A stretch of DNA of 64,000 nt from Emergomyces orientalis (GCA_002110485.1 MOWL01000047.1:744001-808000); one strand, 5' to 3'; positions 46,301 through 58,019 are shown, counted from the first letter of the stretch. The notes: a model not told the origin generated them from the sequence alone. Translations and numbers: made by a program.

Positions 46301-47846
46301 CGGAGCCCTGATTGGAATTATTGGCTTGAGACTATGAAGAAGAAGATGAAGACATTTCAAGAAAAGAAAATCTATATTATAATTGAGAAAACTCTGAATA
46401 TGAATATTCTCACAGACAAATGAGTGTATGATCAGAAATTCAATAATAAAGATGAAACTGTTCATTTTTATATGAGATGAGTGATTAGAGGCTTTCTTCA
46501 ACAGAAGAAAGTTCACTATACTAAGTTGTATGCTGTGGTTGTCTCAGACTCTACTACTAGAAGCCTATTCGCGATCTCTACAGCCCAGGGATGAATGTCA
46601 AAGTCAATTGATTATGTCTCTGCATTCTTGAATGGGACACTGCCACAACATGAGATGATTTACATGCAGCTCTCTACAGACATTAAACATGATAGGGGGG
46701 GGCCTAGTTGGACTGGTGCGACAGAGCTTATATGGCATGAAGCAGGCTGCCAGGACATGGTATTTCCTTGCAACAGAGCATTTGGTCTCCTTGAGCTTTC
46801 AGATTTCACAGTATGATGACGGGTTCCTGTATCACCCCATTCGGAAGGTCTATTTAACGCTGCATGTTGATGATTGTAGAGTTACTGGGCCTGATGAGAG
46901 TGCATTGAACTGGGTCTTGAATGAGATAGCAAAGAGATTTGAAACTAAGAGAGTTGATGAGAATAAGTCATACTTAGACATGAAAGTTAAACATCATGAG
47001 AATGAAGATCTGGCGGTCACACAGACTCACTATATTGATGAAATTTTGGAGGATTTTGGCATGGACAGGGTCAACCCAGCCAGGATTTCTATGATGGTGG
47101 GCATGAAGCTTGAGTTCTCACCAGTTGAAGATGGGGATCTTGACAATGATTTTACAGCTACTAGATACTGTCATGAATTGGGCTCTCTTCAGTATCTGAT
47201 TACAAGTAGTAGGCCAGATCTTGCTTTTGCAGTCAACTACTTATCGCGGTTTAATTCGCGACCGAACAAGACATGCTGGGCAGCTTTGAAGCAGGTCTTG
47301 CAGTATGTTAAGAAGACCAGGCGAGTGGGTATTCTCTATAGGGGAGAGATCAGTGAGGATGGGTTAGCCTCTACAGCATATTGCAACTCAGACTGGGCGG
47401 GTGCGGATCCCCAGTTTAAATCAATCTTGAGCTATGTGATTATGATTAATGGAGCCCCTGTGTCATGGTGTTCGCAGCGGCAGGCCTCTACAGCTAAGTC
47501 TACAACAGAGGCTGAGTATATTGCTGCTAGCGAGGCTGCGTGTGAGTTGATATGATTAAATGACATGTTGCATGATGCCGGCCTACTGCAGGAGAAAGGG
47601 CGTTTAGTGTCCAGTCTTCATGTAGATAATAGAGGTGCCATTGATCTTGCTAAGGGAGAGTCCCTGACTAAGAGATTCTGGCATATAGAGATTCGTTTTC
47701 ATATCATTCAAGATCTTGTGAAGGATGAGATGTGTCTTCAACATGTGAGTTCAACTGTGAATAAGACTGATGGCTTCACCAAGCCTTTGGCAAGACCTGC
47801 ATTCAGTGATTTTGTGCGGAAATTGAGCATGAGAGACTGTGCCTAG
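43326..47846 (+). pseudogene. Gag-pol of copia A, inactivated
   Basis: Open pieces with the same order as element B: gag (43326-44439), protease/pre-integrase (44684-45097, MADGTMISAVTVGT), integrase (45128-45784, YWMGITDDATRYRW, then CAATGATGA where B has QRC, and CACTGAGAT where B has HWD), RT (46595-47555, AFLNGTLPQ, LHVDDCRV), RNase H (SDWAGADPQ, TTEAEYIAASEAACELI) and the end 47565-47846. At least eight stop codons separate them; some pieces also shift frame (46595 versus 46689). Not functional. Confidence 0.9.
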
Positions 47847-47943
47847 TTTTCTCTAAAAGTTATGTGTATTTAGTGTGCTTTTAGTGTCTTTTTTGATTGA
47901 TTTGAGGGTAGTGGGCAGCTTCTAGGTGTGCCGCCGTGCTCTG

Positions 47944-47957
47944 GGGCGCCCTAGCAT
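47944..47957. repeat. Target duplication of LINE E, left copy
   Basis: GGGCGCCCTAGCAT, repeated perfectly at 59343-59356 on the other side of LINE E. Both copies belong to the 3' end of copia A. Confidence 0.9.
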
Positions 47958-48741
47958 TATTATTATTATTATTAATTATTTAACGCCTGGAGACACATAA
48001 GCGGCTGACTAAGCAGACCGCCTCAGCCACAGAACCTCCCTAGGGGTATCAGGCGCGCCAGTGCAGTAGCTAGTCTACTGCCTGACGGGTTCTAGTTGGC
48101 CAAAGCCCTACTGTATTGTATATTACACATTATCCTCCTTCCTGAAGGTTCTGATTGAGGTGCAGCTGAGATGAAGCATCAGTACATATGAAATTGAGAA
48201 GATCTCAAAGCAGAGTTATTAAAATCTGAGCAAGTGTAGTCATCTGAATATGAAGAGAAGTAATAGAGAAAGAGATATAATAAATATAGAAATAGAAAAA
48301 AGAAAAATGAGTGAAGAGAGATGACATAGAAAAAAAATAGAAAAAGTGATTATAAATTTAGAATCAATATTAAATTTTGATGAAAAAGAAAATTTTTAAA
48401 TATCAGCTAGTAAAGAATTTTGCTTCTGTCTTAGTGTTAAGTATTCAGTTAAGTGTCTCTTTTGAGCTTGTGCAGAGTGATGAAGATAATATATTAAACT
48501 GACTGAGTCTTCTTTCTTTTCAATAGAAGAAGAAGTGTTCTGGTGTTTTCTTGCATTCACAGGCACATGTAAGAAGGATGTCTTGATGGTTCCATCTTTC
48601 ATGATAGATGGTGAAGTCTCCATGGCCTGTTCTTGCCATGAGTAGGGAGCTGAGATGCCGGCGGGGGAGGAAGAGCTCTGGCAGAAGACATATGTCTATG
48701 AGTGATTTAGGTCTGAGATATGAGTTTTTTGGGAGAGAGAA

Positions 48742-49257
48742 TTAGTACTTCTTGACAGCAGTTTGAAAGAGCTCTCGCGTGGCTAGCTTTGCCTGAGCAA
48801 TAGTCATTTCTTGAGATGTGTAGTTCATGAGTGTAGTCTGTTTTACTAATCTATCTGCTGTTTCATTGCCTTCAATATCTGCATGGCTGGGGCACCATCT
48901 GATGATAATCTGACGGGGCCTAGTTGTGTTAGAGGCGGAACTCGTCCAGGAGTCCCGGAGGTCCTGGAATTCCTTAAATGTGGCAGCTGATGTATCTGTA
49001 GAAAGAAGAGAGTGTAATCTGAGAGCTGTCTCTTCATTGTCAAGAGCTATGATAATATTTCTGACAAAAGTGGCAAAAGGGTGTTGTATTGCAGCTTGAA
49101 GATCAGCTACTGCAGCTAGAATCTCTGCATTGTATACTTCTGCAGTGAAGCCTAGAGAGAGTTTACCAAATGTAGAGAGAGAGATCTGCCTGTGGTATAG
49201 GCAGTAGCCTCTGCTGGCCTGTCCAGTGGGGTTCTTTGACCTGTCTGAGTAGACTAC
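48742..49257 (-). pseudogene. RNase H domain of LINE E, cut from its pol by copia C
   Basis: Open frame reading VVYSDRSKNPTGQ, FTAEVYNAEILAAVADLQAAI, IIALDNEETALRL and IIIRWCPSHADIEGNETADRL. The usual YSDGS reads YSDRS (GGN to AGN). The apparent start beyond 49262 is LTR sequence of element C and not part of the gene. Confidence 0.85.
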
Positions 49258-49262
49258 TATGT
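49258..49262. repeat. Target duplication of copia C, left copy
   Basis: TATGT; the partner is at 54959-54963. Confidence 0.9.
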
Positions 49263-49361
49263 TGTCGGACCTATCCGTCCGGCTTAGTAATTCTCTCTCC
49301 ACCATATATAACTCCGTAGCTAGCATACCCCTTTAATCAATGAAACATCGTACCTCCCACA
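49263..49361 (+). repeat. 5' LTR of copia C
   Basis: 99 bp, TGTCGGACC...CTCCCACA. Unusually short for an LTR. Contains a possible TATA element (CATATATAAC, about 49303-49312). Confidence 0.93.
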
Positions 49362-49375
49362 GGTTATGAGACCCG
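49362..49375 (+). promoter_or_regulatory. Primer-binding site of copia C (tRNA-Met anticodon arm)
   Basis: GGTTATGAGACCCG starts at the first base after the LTR. Its reverse complement CGGGTCTCATAACC fits the anticodon arm of a methionine tRNA (CAT anticodon), so priming would use an internal tRNA fragment, not the 3' end. Confidence 0.75.
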
Positions 49376-49593
49376 TTTTGCGCATAAAAACTGCGTACAC
49401 GGGTTTCTTGTCAATAATAATCTTAATATATATTGCATTGCTTCATTCGATACGCCTCGGCGTTAAAATCGTCTTATTTTACCCCATTCGGCGCATTCTT
49501 AACCTCGTAGAGGGAAAACTCGTCAATTGACGATTAAGAACGCCCCGACGATTAGTATTGGCAAGAACCCGATAATTAATCATATAGAAAACC

Positions 49594-52500
49594 ATGGCGG
49601 ATCCATCCCGCCCCCCACGTATGAACACCCGGTCGCAGTCCCGCATTGAGCCCACGGGCTCGGGGATTGGCGACGACCTTCCACACCGTTCCTCGTCTGC
49701 TCGCGGCCGGCTCCCAGGGGCCTTCGAGAGCTCCGTTAACGAACCCCCCGTTACACCACATCACCCTGATACCGGCCTAAACACGGCACCAACGACCGTG
49801 AGGCCGGCCCGATCCACCCAACATCTCGTCGAGCCTGAAAGGCACACCGAGAGCGCCGATGAAGATGAGGGCGAAAACACCCCAGCATCTCAGGCCCCCA
49901 TCCCTCATTCAGACCCCTATTCAGTTCGCCGTTTAGAGTATGAAACAGAGCGTGAGAAACGCAAGGGATTGGAGCTGCATCTCCGCATAGAGGAGCTCCG
50001 AACTCGAGCAGCAGAGGTCACAGCAGCTGCAGCAGCCGCCGCACCATCCTCTGCACCCAACCCGACGACTCGGCCCGCTCCCACATGGGATCCCGAGATT
50101 GGAACCAAGATTAGATACAATCTTTATGACCCCGATACACCCGCAGGCAAGGCAATTAATCAGTTTAGACAAGATGTGAAGAATATTGTCAAACCCAATG
50201 CCCTGACCGGCACATCGAATTATGTGTCCTGGAAGACATCAATGACTTCAAGACTCACGGATGCGCAGTGTTGGGATATAATAGAGGAAGAGCAGGTTGA
50301 GGACCCGCTTCAGGACCCGGAATGGGCTCCTTTCTGGATGGCAAGGAATCGCTGGCTGTACGCATTCATCTCAAACTCTTTGAGTGCAGCGGTCAGACCC
50401 AGATTCATTAAAAATGACACTGAAAATAGAATAGCGTACACCCTCTGGCGCGTGATAGCTGAGGAATTTGCTACTCCCAAGACTCAACTACGGCGTGAAG
50501 CCACACTGGAGTTCATGGCATTGGGTGGCACGCAAGTAACAAATCTGCATGCATTCTTTGACAAGTTTCGTATGGTTATCTTGAAGTTAGAGCTGGAGAA
50601 TGTGATCCTAGCGGATTCAGTACTGTTTGACACATTCTATTCTGCTCTTCCCAATGTGTGGCGGGACTATATTCAGAAGAAAGTAGAAGAGGAACAAACC
50701 TCCAAGTCCACGGCTGTCACATTGAATGTGCACTCGTTGATGGAAGAGATCCGTTCACGATTAGATCCTCCCAAGAATAAAAAGCCCATGCAATCGGCGA
50801 GCACGGCGGCGAACGCTGCTCAATCGGACTCGCCAAACACAAACTCGAATTCGGCCCGAGGTGCCCGTACTCAGGGCCAAAGCCGTGGCAGCCAGGGCCG
50901 TGGTGGCCACCGTGGTGGGGGCCGCGGAGCCGGCAACCCGCCACCCACCTGCTCTCAATGTGAGAGGGGCCACTATGGCACATGCTGGCTGGCTAATCCC
51001 GATAAAGCTCCCGATGACTGGAGGACCTTCAATACTGCGAGGATTAAAGAATTCAGAGAGAAGAAGAATAAAGATAAGAAGATTAATGAAAGTCAATTAG
51101 CTATAACTGATGGCTCAGAGACATTCCAAATGGCGAATCTCGCGGAGGTTATTAATATACCTGCTTGTTTTGTAGAACCTCGTAAAGACTCTCTCACTAT
51201 ATGGGACAGCGGCGCAGGCTGTCATATAGCCTGCAACAGATCACACTTCTCAACTTTCTATAAGATTAACGGACCGACCGTTCAAGTGGCTAATAGAGCC
51301 ATTCTCAAGGTTCAAGGCGTTGGCATAGCCTCCATACCGGCGGGGGAGAGGCTGATTGAGTTCAACCATGTGTACTATGTACCCGGACTCTCTGCCAATC
51401 TCATTTCCGCAGGGCTCATGGAACGCCAGGGCTATTCCCGCCGTGATATGCATATTGAAGCTGGGAACTACTTCGAATTCTTGTCCCCAGTTGGCAGTGA
51501 CGTGTTCTATGCCAATCTAGCTCCCAATAACGTCTACATTCTCTCCGATAACCCCCCGGTATTTGATGGAGTAATGAATGACCCAGAATTCGGTGGAACT
51601 GCATATCTCGCAGTTCCGAAGCCGAAGACTATTTCTATAGAGTACAATCCCAATGCTGCCTCCCTCGGCCCGTTCAGCCGTGAGGAGGTTGAACATTTAA
51701 TCAATCCAAAGGACCCCGATACTGACTCCTTCGTGGTGTCCCCGCCGGCTCGCCTACCTGCTATCATCCCGAAGCAGCTCTCTATTGATGAGTGGCACCG
51801 CCGGCTAGGCCATACCGGCCAAGACAACATAATAAAAATGGCCAGAGACCCGCGTTTCGGAATCGCTATTATCGGCCCGAAAAAGCTCTCCTTTTGTGCT
51901 ACGTGTGTTAAATCCAAGCAAAAACGTGCATCTTACAAGAATGCCCCACTGCGCAGAGCCACCCGCAAAGCTCTTAAGATATGGGTGGATGTGTTCGGTG
52001 GCGGTGACACCCTTGGAGTGAGAGAAGAGGAAGATATCTCATCATACGCAGGCAAGAAGCTTGCGATGATCATTACTGACGATGCAACGAGGATGAGATG
52101 GGTATTCCTATTAGAACGTAAAGATGAGGTGCTAAAATATGTACGGATTTTCAATCAGTTCATGAAAAATCTTCTTGGGCGTGGCATTGCAATCATACAC
52201 TCCGACCGCGGAGAGTTAAACTCGAATGCGGCCAATGCCTATATGCTCAGTGAGGGAATTAAATGGGAGCCAACCCCCCCACATACTCCTCAACAGGATG
52301 GTGTATCAGAACGTTCCGTCGGCCTGATTATAGAGAAGGCCCGATCACTATTAATAGATTCCTCGGCCCCCGAGAAGATGTGGGGCGAAGCGGTCATTGC
52401 GGCCACAGAGCTTCTTAATCTCATGCCAACCTCAACGGTCCTATATGGGGGCATAGAGAACGCGGACCCGAAACCAACCACCCCCTATGAGGCATGGCTA

Positions 52501-54738
52501 GGAGCTCTACCATCGGCACGTGGCATACGCCGTTGGGGCTGTAAGGCATTCCTAAAAATAGTGCCCAAACCTATTAATAAGATGGCTCCCCGCTCTATGG
52601 AGCTAATATTTGTGGGCTATGATGGGTTCACTAACTATCGACTGGTTGACCCCTCCAACGGGCGTCTATATATATCCAAAGACGTCATATTCCAGGAGGA
52701 TCTGCACCTGGCGGACCCATCGGCACCCCTCACTCAAGACCCCAAGGCTCTACCATCGGCAGCCCGACAGGCGGCTGCAGTGATTCCTTTGGCTGCCCCA
52801 AATCTAAATATAACCTCAATCTCCACCCCTACGGGCCCTGAATCTAATCTCTTTATTGAAGAAGAAATCCAACCAGATCATCCACTTTTCTTGGAGCCGA
52901 CAAATAACTGGTGGATTGATTATGAAATTACAGCGAGGATTCCAACCTTTTTGGTGCAGAATGCACCTACTTCTCCAGAATCCGAGCTAGAGATGAACAC
53001 TACATTCCCCGCGAACCTGGCCACCCTTCCTGCTGCAGAGAATGCGGCCTCAGTGGGGGAGGCCTCAGTGGGGGATGAACCCGAAGACCTTCCTGGGGAT
53101 CCCAAGATCATTGGGCTCCCGATTCCGAAAAACCTCACGCGTGCCAGAGCTTCCCCAGAATGGAAGTACTATTATCATGCATGCGTTAAAGAGGTTAACC
53201 GTTTAAAACAAATAGGTGCATGGCGCCTAGTGGAAAGAACCCCTGACATGACCATACTTCGCGGCCAATGGGTGTTCGATAAGAAAGTCAATAATATGGG
53301 CAAGGTTACCCGATATAAGGCCCGCTGGGTCGTATGTGGGAACTATCAAGAGAAGGGGGTTAATTACTCCAGAACCTTCGCCCCCGTTGTATCCGCTTCC
53401 ACATCCCGAGCTCTCATGGCGATCTCGGCATCCCGAGACTGGCATGTTCTTCAAATCGATATGGTGACTGCATTCCTGAACGCTCAGCTGCCGCAAAATG
53501 AGCGTGTATATATGCATCAACCTGCTGGCTTCAAGGAGGGCCGCGGCGACCTAGTCTGTGAGTTAATACAGGGCCTCTACGGGCTCAAGCAGGCCGCTCT
53601 TTTGTGGTATGAAGAACTGCGTAAAATGCTCCTAAGAACAGGCTTTCGCGTTAGCCCATACGACGCCGGGTTATTCATTAATGACGCCCGGAAAGTCTAT
53701 ATAACAGTATATGTGGACGACGTGCGCCTATACGGCCCGAATATTGAAGATTTGAACTGGGCCAAGGCTGAAATAGCCAATAACTATGAGATCAAGGATG
53801 TAGGGGACTCTAACCGCTACTTGGGCATGAAGATTGAGAGAGGCTCAGATTCTCTCACACTCTCTCAACCCCTATTTGTGAAGAACCTATTAGAAGAGTT
53901 CTCTATGAAGGACTGTCATCCCACAACTACCCCCATGGAGCAGAACATTGACTTCATGAATGATAATGAGGAACCTATCGCCTACACGGCAGAATTTACC
54001 CTACGCTCCTATCAATCGGGCATAGGATCTCTGCAGTATTTGGCAGCCAACACACGTCTGGATGTTAGCTTTGCGGCGGGCTTTCTCGGCCGATTTAGCT
54101 CGCGTCCTACATCAAAGAATTGGGCGGCATTTAAGCGTACACTTCGCTATTTACAGGGCTCTGCTGATGATGGAATAACCTACTACAAGAATGCGGACAT
54201 AGAACCCGTAGTGCATGCCGATGCCGATTGGGCGGGCAGGGACCCGGGTTCCCGATCAACCACTGGCTATATCATATATATGGCCGGAGGCCCCATTGCG
54301 TGGCGTAGCTGCAAGCAGACAGGGGTCTCCAAATCATCTACAGAGGCCGAATATATTGCTTCTTCGGAGGCCGCCTATGAGCTCGTTCATCTTCGGGAGC
54401 TCTTAGAGGATGCCGGCTTCGTCCCGTCCCGCCGAAATAATCTCGATGCCGAAGATTGCCCCATTCCCTCAATAGCCAATGGCCTGGCATGCACTATCCA
54501 TGCCGATAATAAGTCTGCCATAGAGCTATCCTCTAGCGAGGCCATTCCACGCCGCTCGAAACATATAGAGGTTCGGTTCCATATTCTTCGGGATCTCACA
54601 CGTAAGGGAGAGATCTCGGTCCGATACATTCCATCCGCTGAGAATGCGGCGGATGGCCTAACCAAGCCACTCGGGCCACTAAAATATATGCATTGGAAGG
54701 AGCTTATTAAAATGAGGAAGAAAGGGGTTCTAGTTTGA
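49594..54738 (+). CDS. Copia C Gag-Pol polyprotein, 1714 aa
   Basis: One uninterrupted frame, ATG 49594 to TGA 54736-54738. Domains in order: Pro/Ala-rich N-terminus with a short coiled coil (about 105-150); Gag (about 170-400, NYVSWKTSMTSRL); RGG-rich linker and a short knuckle CSQCERGHYGTC (C-X2-C-X3-H-X3-C); protease with WDSGAGCH (D538); pre-integrase HHCC (EWHRRLGH...CATCVKSK); integrase with D in WVDVFGG, HSDRGE and VSERS; reverse transcriptase with DMVTAFLNAQLP and YVDD (1373-1376); RNase H with DADWAGRDP, STEAEYIASSEA and HADNKSAIEL. Gag and Pol share one frame with no shift or stop, so a Gag excess would need proteolysis or splicing. It appears fully coding. Confidence 0.95.
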   Translation: MADPSRPPRMNTRSQSRIEPTGSGIGDDLPHRSSSARGRLPGAFESSVNEPPVTPHHPDTGLNTAPTTVRPARSTQHLVEPERHTESADEDEGENTPASQAPIPHSDPYSVRRLEYETEREKRKGLELHLRIEELRTRAAEVTAAAAAAAPSSAPNPTTRPAPTWDPEIGTKIRYNLYDPDTPAGKAINQFRQDVKNIVKPNALTGTSNYVSWKTSMTSRLTDAQCWDIIEEEQVEDPLQDPEWAPFWMARNRWLYAFISNSLSAAVRPRFIKNDTENRIAYTLWRVIAEEFATPKTQLRREATLEFMALGGTQVTNLHAFFDKFRMVILKLELENVILADSVLFDTFYSALPNVWRDYIQKKVEEEQTSKSTAVTLNVHSLMEEIRSRLDPPKNKKPMQSASTAANAAQSDSPNTNSNSARGARTQGQSRGSQGRGGHRGGGRGAGNPPPTCSQCERGHYGTCWLANPDKAPDDWRTFNTARIKEFREKKNKDKKINESQLAITDGSETFQMANLAEVINIPACFVEPRKDSLTIWDSGAGCHIACNRSHFSTFYKINGPTVQVANRAILKVQGVGIASIPAGERLIEFNHVYYVPGLSANLISAGLMERQGYSRRDMHIEAGNYFEFLSPVGSDVFYANLAPNNVYILSDNPPVFDGVMNDPEFGGTAYLAVPKPKTISIEYNPNAASLGPFSREEVEHLINPKDPDTDSFVVSPPARLPAIIPKQLSIDEWHRRLGHTGQDNIIKMARDPRFGIAIIGPKKLSFCATCVKSKQKRASYKNAPLRRATRKALKIWVDVFGGGDTLGVREEEDISSYAGKKLAMIITDDATRMRWVFLLERKDEVLKYVRIFNQFMKNLLGRGIAIIHSDRGELNSNAANAYMLSEGIKWEPTPPHTPQQDGVSERSVGLIIEKARSLLIDSSAPEKMWGEAVIAATELLNLMPTSTVLYGGIENADPKPTTPYEAWLGALPSARGIRRWGCKAFLKIVPKPINKMAPRSMELIFVGYDGFTNYRLVDPSNGRLYISKDVIFQEDLHLADPSAPLTQDPKALPSAARQAAAVIPLAAPNLNITSISTPTGPESNLFIEEEIQPDHPLFLEPTNNWWIDYEITARIPTFLVQNAPTSPESELEMNTTFPANLATLPAAENAASVGEASVGDEPEDLPGDPKIIGLPIPKNLTRARASPEWKYYYHACVKEVNRLKQIGAWRLVERTPDMTILRGQWVFDKKVNNMGKVTRYKARWVVCGNYQEKGVNYSRTFAPVVSASTSRALMAISASRDWHVLQIDMVTAFLNAQLPQNERVYMHQPAGFKEGRGDLVCELIQGLYGLKQAALLWYEELRKMLLRTGFRVSPYDAGLFINDARKVYITVYVDDVRLYGPNIEDLNWAKAEIANNYEIKDVGDSNRYLGMKIERGSDSLTLSQPLFVKNLLEEFSMKDCHPTTTPMEQNIDFMNDNEEPIAYTAEFTLRSYQSGIGSLQYLAANTRLDVSFAAGFLGRFSSRPTSKNWAAFKRTLRYLQGSADDGITYYKNADIEPVVHADADWAGRDPGSRSTTGYIIYMAGGPIAWRSCKQTGVSKSSTEAEYIASSEAAYELVHLRELLEDAGFVPSRRNNLDAEDCPIPSIANGLACTIHADNKSAIELSSSEAIPRRSKHIEVRFHILRDLTRKGEISVRYIPSAENAADGLTKPLGPLKYMHWKELIKMRKKGVLV

Positions 54739-54859
54739 AGAATATGTTGGGAACTGGTTTTTTAACTATCTTGTTTTTCCAGTTAATTTTGTACATATAC
54801 ATAGAAGAAGGGCCTATTTCGTATGCAGCACTATGTAGTGATACTATGGTGAGTGGGGG

Positions 54860-54958
54860 TGTCGGACCTATCCGTCCGGCTTAGTAATTCTCTCTCCACC
54901 ATATATAACTCCGTAGCTAGCATACCCCTTTAATCAATGAAACATCGTACCTCCCACA
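54860..54958 (+). repeat. 3' LTR of copia C
   Basis: 99 bp, by eye identical to the 5' LTR. Confidence 0.93.
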
Positions 54959-54963
54959 TATGT
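54959..54963. repeat. Target duplication of copia C, right copy
   Basis: TATGT, matching 49258-49262. Confidence 0.9.
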
Positions 54964-57548
54964 CTAGTGAAAAGATATTCTTGTTTAGTCAGTTCTTGAA
55001 GAAGGGGGGACCTTTCTCTCATTCAACTGCACCAATTTCCTGAGCTCTATGTGTTCAGTCTTTCTCTGAGAGAAGCTCCCAGAGTGATGAAAAGGTTATT
55101 GTAGAGCATGTTAATATCTTGATGTTTCTTCAGATTCACTTAAAACAAGAGGTGAACCATCTTCTGCAGAGAGAGTGCAACAGGTCCGTGACAGCTACTC
55201 TAACTGTGAGCCTGTTATGTATTTGTTCAAGCCACGCTGAAGCAGGGCCTCAGCCGGATTCCTGAAGGAGGACTGGGATCGGGGTTGTTTTGTAGACTGG
55301 AAGAACTGCTCTTGCAGCTAGATTAAAGACAGTCTGTATCTTGTTGACTAACTCTTTGAATGTGTGTTCAGAGAGCCATGTTTCTGTTCCATAAAATAGA
55401 GAGCTGAAGACGCAGTCTTGAACTATCTGTCTAAGTAGAAGAGTTGAGATTTCAAAGAAGATTTCATTAAAAGATTTAACATGTTGAGTGATTATTTTGA
55501 TTTTAATGCAGGCTTGATGAATGTGTTCTCTAAATTGTAGTTTTCTGTCAAAGAATATTCCAAGTCATCTGATAGTGTCATTTGGAGTAATAGTGTGATC
55601 TTCTACTTGCAGTGAAGATTCAGTATAGATTCTTTTTCTATGTAGATATTGTAGTTCTGTTTTATTCAAGTCAAAGTGAATATCATTATTATTACTCCAG
55701 TTCAGTGTACTTCTTAGAGCATTTTGAAGTTTATCTTCTACTGCTTCCAGATCTCTTTCACTTTTTAGAATTGCTATGTCATTGGTGTATTCAAAGTGGC
55801 CCTTGGAGAGCTGAAGAAGAGGCTCAAGATAGAGTAAAAAAAGAATTGAAAAAACTGAAGAGTTCTGTGAGAGTTCACAGAGAATAGAAAAGATATTTGA
55901 CTGAATGTTGTCTAGTCAAATTCTAGCAGTTCTTTGAAGAAGAAAGGATTTGACTCAATTGATAATGCAGATGAGCCAGCTCTGCTCTCTAAGTCAGGTT
56001 ACTAGACAGTTTTGCAGAACTCTGTTGAAGATGTCTTTGATATCTAGTGTTATGATTTCAGCAAGTTTTTTCTGATTTCAGAGTTCTTGTACATCACAGG
56101 TCAGTGCTGTGGTAAGATCTGTTGCTGAGCAATGCTGTACTGCACTACATTGGTCTTTTCCTAGAATCTGATAGTGTATAGCAAGGTATGAGAGTCATCT
56201 GATAAGAAGACATTCAAGTTCTTTTTCAAGACAAGAGAGGAGTGCAATTGAGCAATAGAATTTTGAAAGAGTATGATTCTGCTTTTCTGTTTTTGATATA
56301 ATAACTATCTCTGTCTTTTTAAAGGCTTGCAGATGTATTTCTTTGTTGATACAGTTTTGAAAGAGTTGTGTGATGTGCTCTTCTAGAGCTGGTCAGACAG
56401 TTTTCAGAAATCTAGTCAGGACCTCATCAGCACCTGGAGAGGTGCTAGGGGTCTGACAGATAGCACAGAAGACTTCATTTTTTAGTAATAGATGCTCATT
56501 GAATATCTTGTTCTGGAACAACTGATGTATCAGAGGGGATGTCCTTCATGTTCAATTGTCTAGCTAGAAGAGTATCATGGAGCAGGGCTGCTTTGCCTGT
56601 GAGGGATTGCTCTAGAGTCTCATCTGTGCATTTTAGTGAGAGGTATTGGTCTTGAGATTGATACTTGTGTCATTTGACAATTTAATATATCTCTGAAAGA
56701 GATGATGCTTCTTCAATTCATTTTCAATTTCAGGCTTTCTTGATCTTTCTGATTTCTTTATGAAAGAGTTGTTGTTCTTCAATGCAGAGACCAAGTCTGT
56801 GAGTCTGATGGAAGTTGTGTCTTGCAGCTCTAACTGTGTCTGTCCACCAGGGGGCCCGGTGGCCTTGAGCGCCCTGTGTGAAGGGGCAAGAGCCTAATAG
56901 TGCCTGTTGAAGAGACTTAACAAGGTCTAGAGTCTCTTTCTCAGCATTCAGAGATGTTAGAGAGATAAGTGAAGAGAGAAGCTGTAGAAAGTGTTCTACA
57001 TTGTATGTTACAAGACTGAGTTTCTTATTGACTATTGGTCTGTTTTGAAGATTAGTTATAGAGGTGAGTAGAGTCTCATGATCTGAGATGAAGTGCAGCT
57101 CTGAAGCAATACAGCAGATTACATTAGCTAGACAGAAGAATAGATCAAGAGTTTCTTCTCTCTGATGAGTGAGACTGTTCACTGGATTTAGAAGTTATAG
57201 ATCTTGTGAGAGAGTTAGATTGAGTAGATTTTCTTCATTCTGCAGTCTGTGATCAGTCATAGAGTTTCAATCTGCATGTCTGATATTGAAGTTCTCTACA
57301 ACAAGCCATGGAGTAATAGCAGGGTTGAAATCTGTAGAGAGATGAAGAAAGTCCTGAAGACCTTGATCTGAGTCTGTAGAGCTGATAGAAGCATTATAGA
57401 TATTGTAGATATTGACTCTTTTATATCTGGAGATTTTAATAGAGACACAGAGTAGGTCTCTGGATATGTCTGTTAGAGTTTGGACGGGTGCTAGGGCTCT
57501 GTCACAGTGTATATATAGAAGAACTCGGGGGCGTTTGAGCCAGTTCAA
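54964..57548 (-). pseudogene. Endonuclease / reverse transcriptase part of LINE E, inactivated
   Basis: Positions 57548-57267 read like the endonuclease (exonuclease-endonuclease-phosphatase fold) core, with RVLLYIHCDRALAPVQ and PWLVVENFNIRHAD (normally GDFNxHH). Positions 57182-56730 contain APWWTDTVRAARHNF, the conserved segment after the endonuclease. The RT below is scattered over all frames with many stops. Confidence 0.75.
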
Positions 57549-58019
57549 GAAGAGAGAGGTGAAGTGAATATATAAAGAATGACTTTTTAAAAGATAAGTA
57601 GAGAGATTATTGACAATTCATGATTTCTAAATTACTATAATATTGCACTCTTTCTCATCTGTGAGTGAGAGAGCAATATCATGAGCATTTGATTATTTAT
57701 CTACATTGACTTGAAAAATGATCAGTGTAGAGTTTTGATATGATCTGATACTCATAAATAGAAGCTCTGACTTAAGGTATTGCTTGAACTTCTTTGAGTA
57801 GAAGAGTCTATCTGATTAGCTTGTGAGCTTAGAACAGTATTTGAGACTGACAAGAAGAAATAACTTCAGATGAGAGAGTCAGTTTCATAAGTCTTCTCTT
57901 GTGTGAGAAGTTGATGTAATAGAGAGAAGACATTCTTGTCTGTCTCACAAATATTATATAGTTGTCTACAGAGGATACATTCTAGTTGACCTGAGGCTAC
58001 TTTTGGTCTAGCAGGGCAC

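Larger units (their letters stand above)
49263..54958 (+). mobile_element. Copia-type LTR retrotransposon C, intact
   Basis: 5696 bp: 99-bp LTRs at 49263-49361 and 54860-54958 that I read as identical, primer-binding site directly after the 5' LTR, a single full gag-pol frame, and the purine-rich tract GGTGAGTGGGGG directly before the 3' LTR. A 5-bp duplication TATGT flanks it. Nothing appears broken. The insertion lies in LINE E. A decayed relative is at 28743-28899. Confidence 0.95.

Noticed and set aside
49263..49326. N-terminal extension of the LINE E RNase H frame (MLATELYMVERELLSR...)
   Set aside because: These codons are LTR sequence of copia C read backwards; the junction is at the TATGT duplication.
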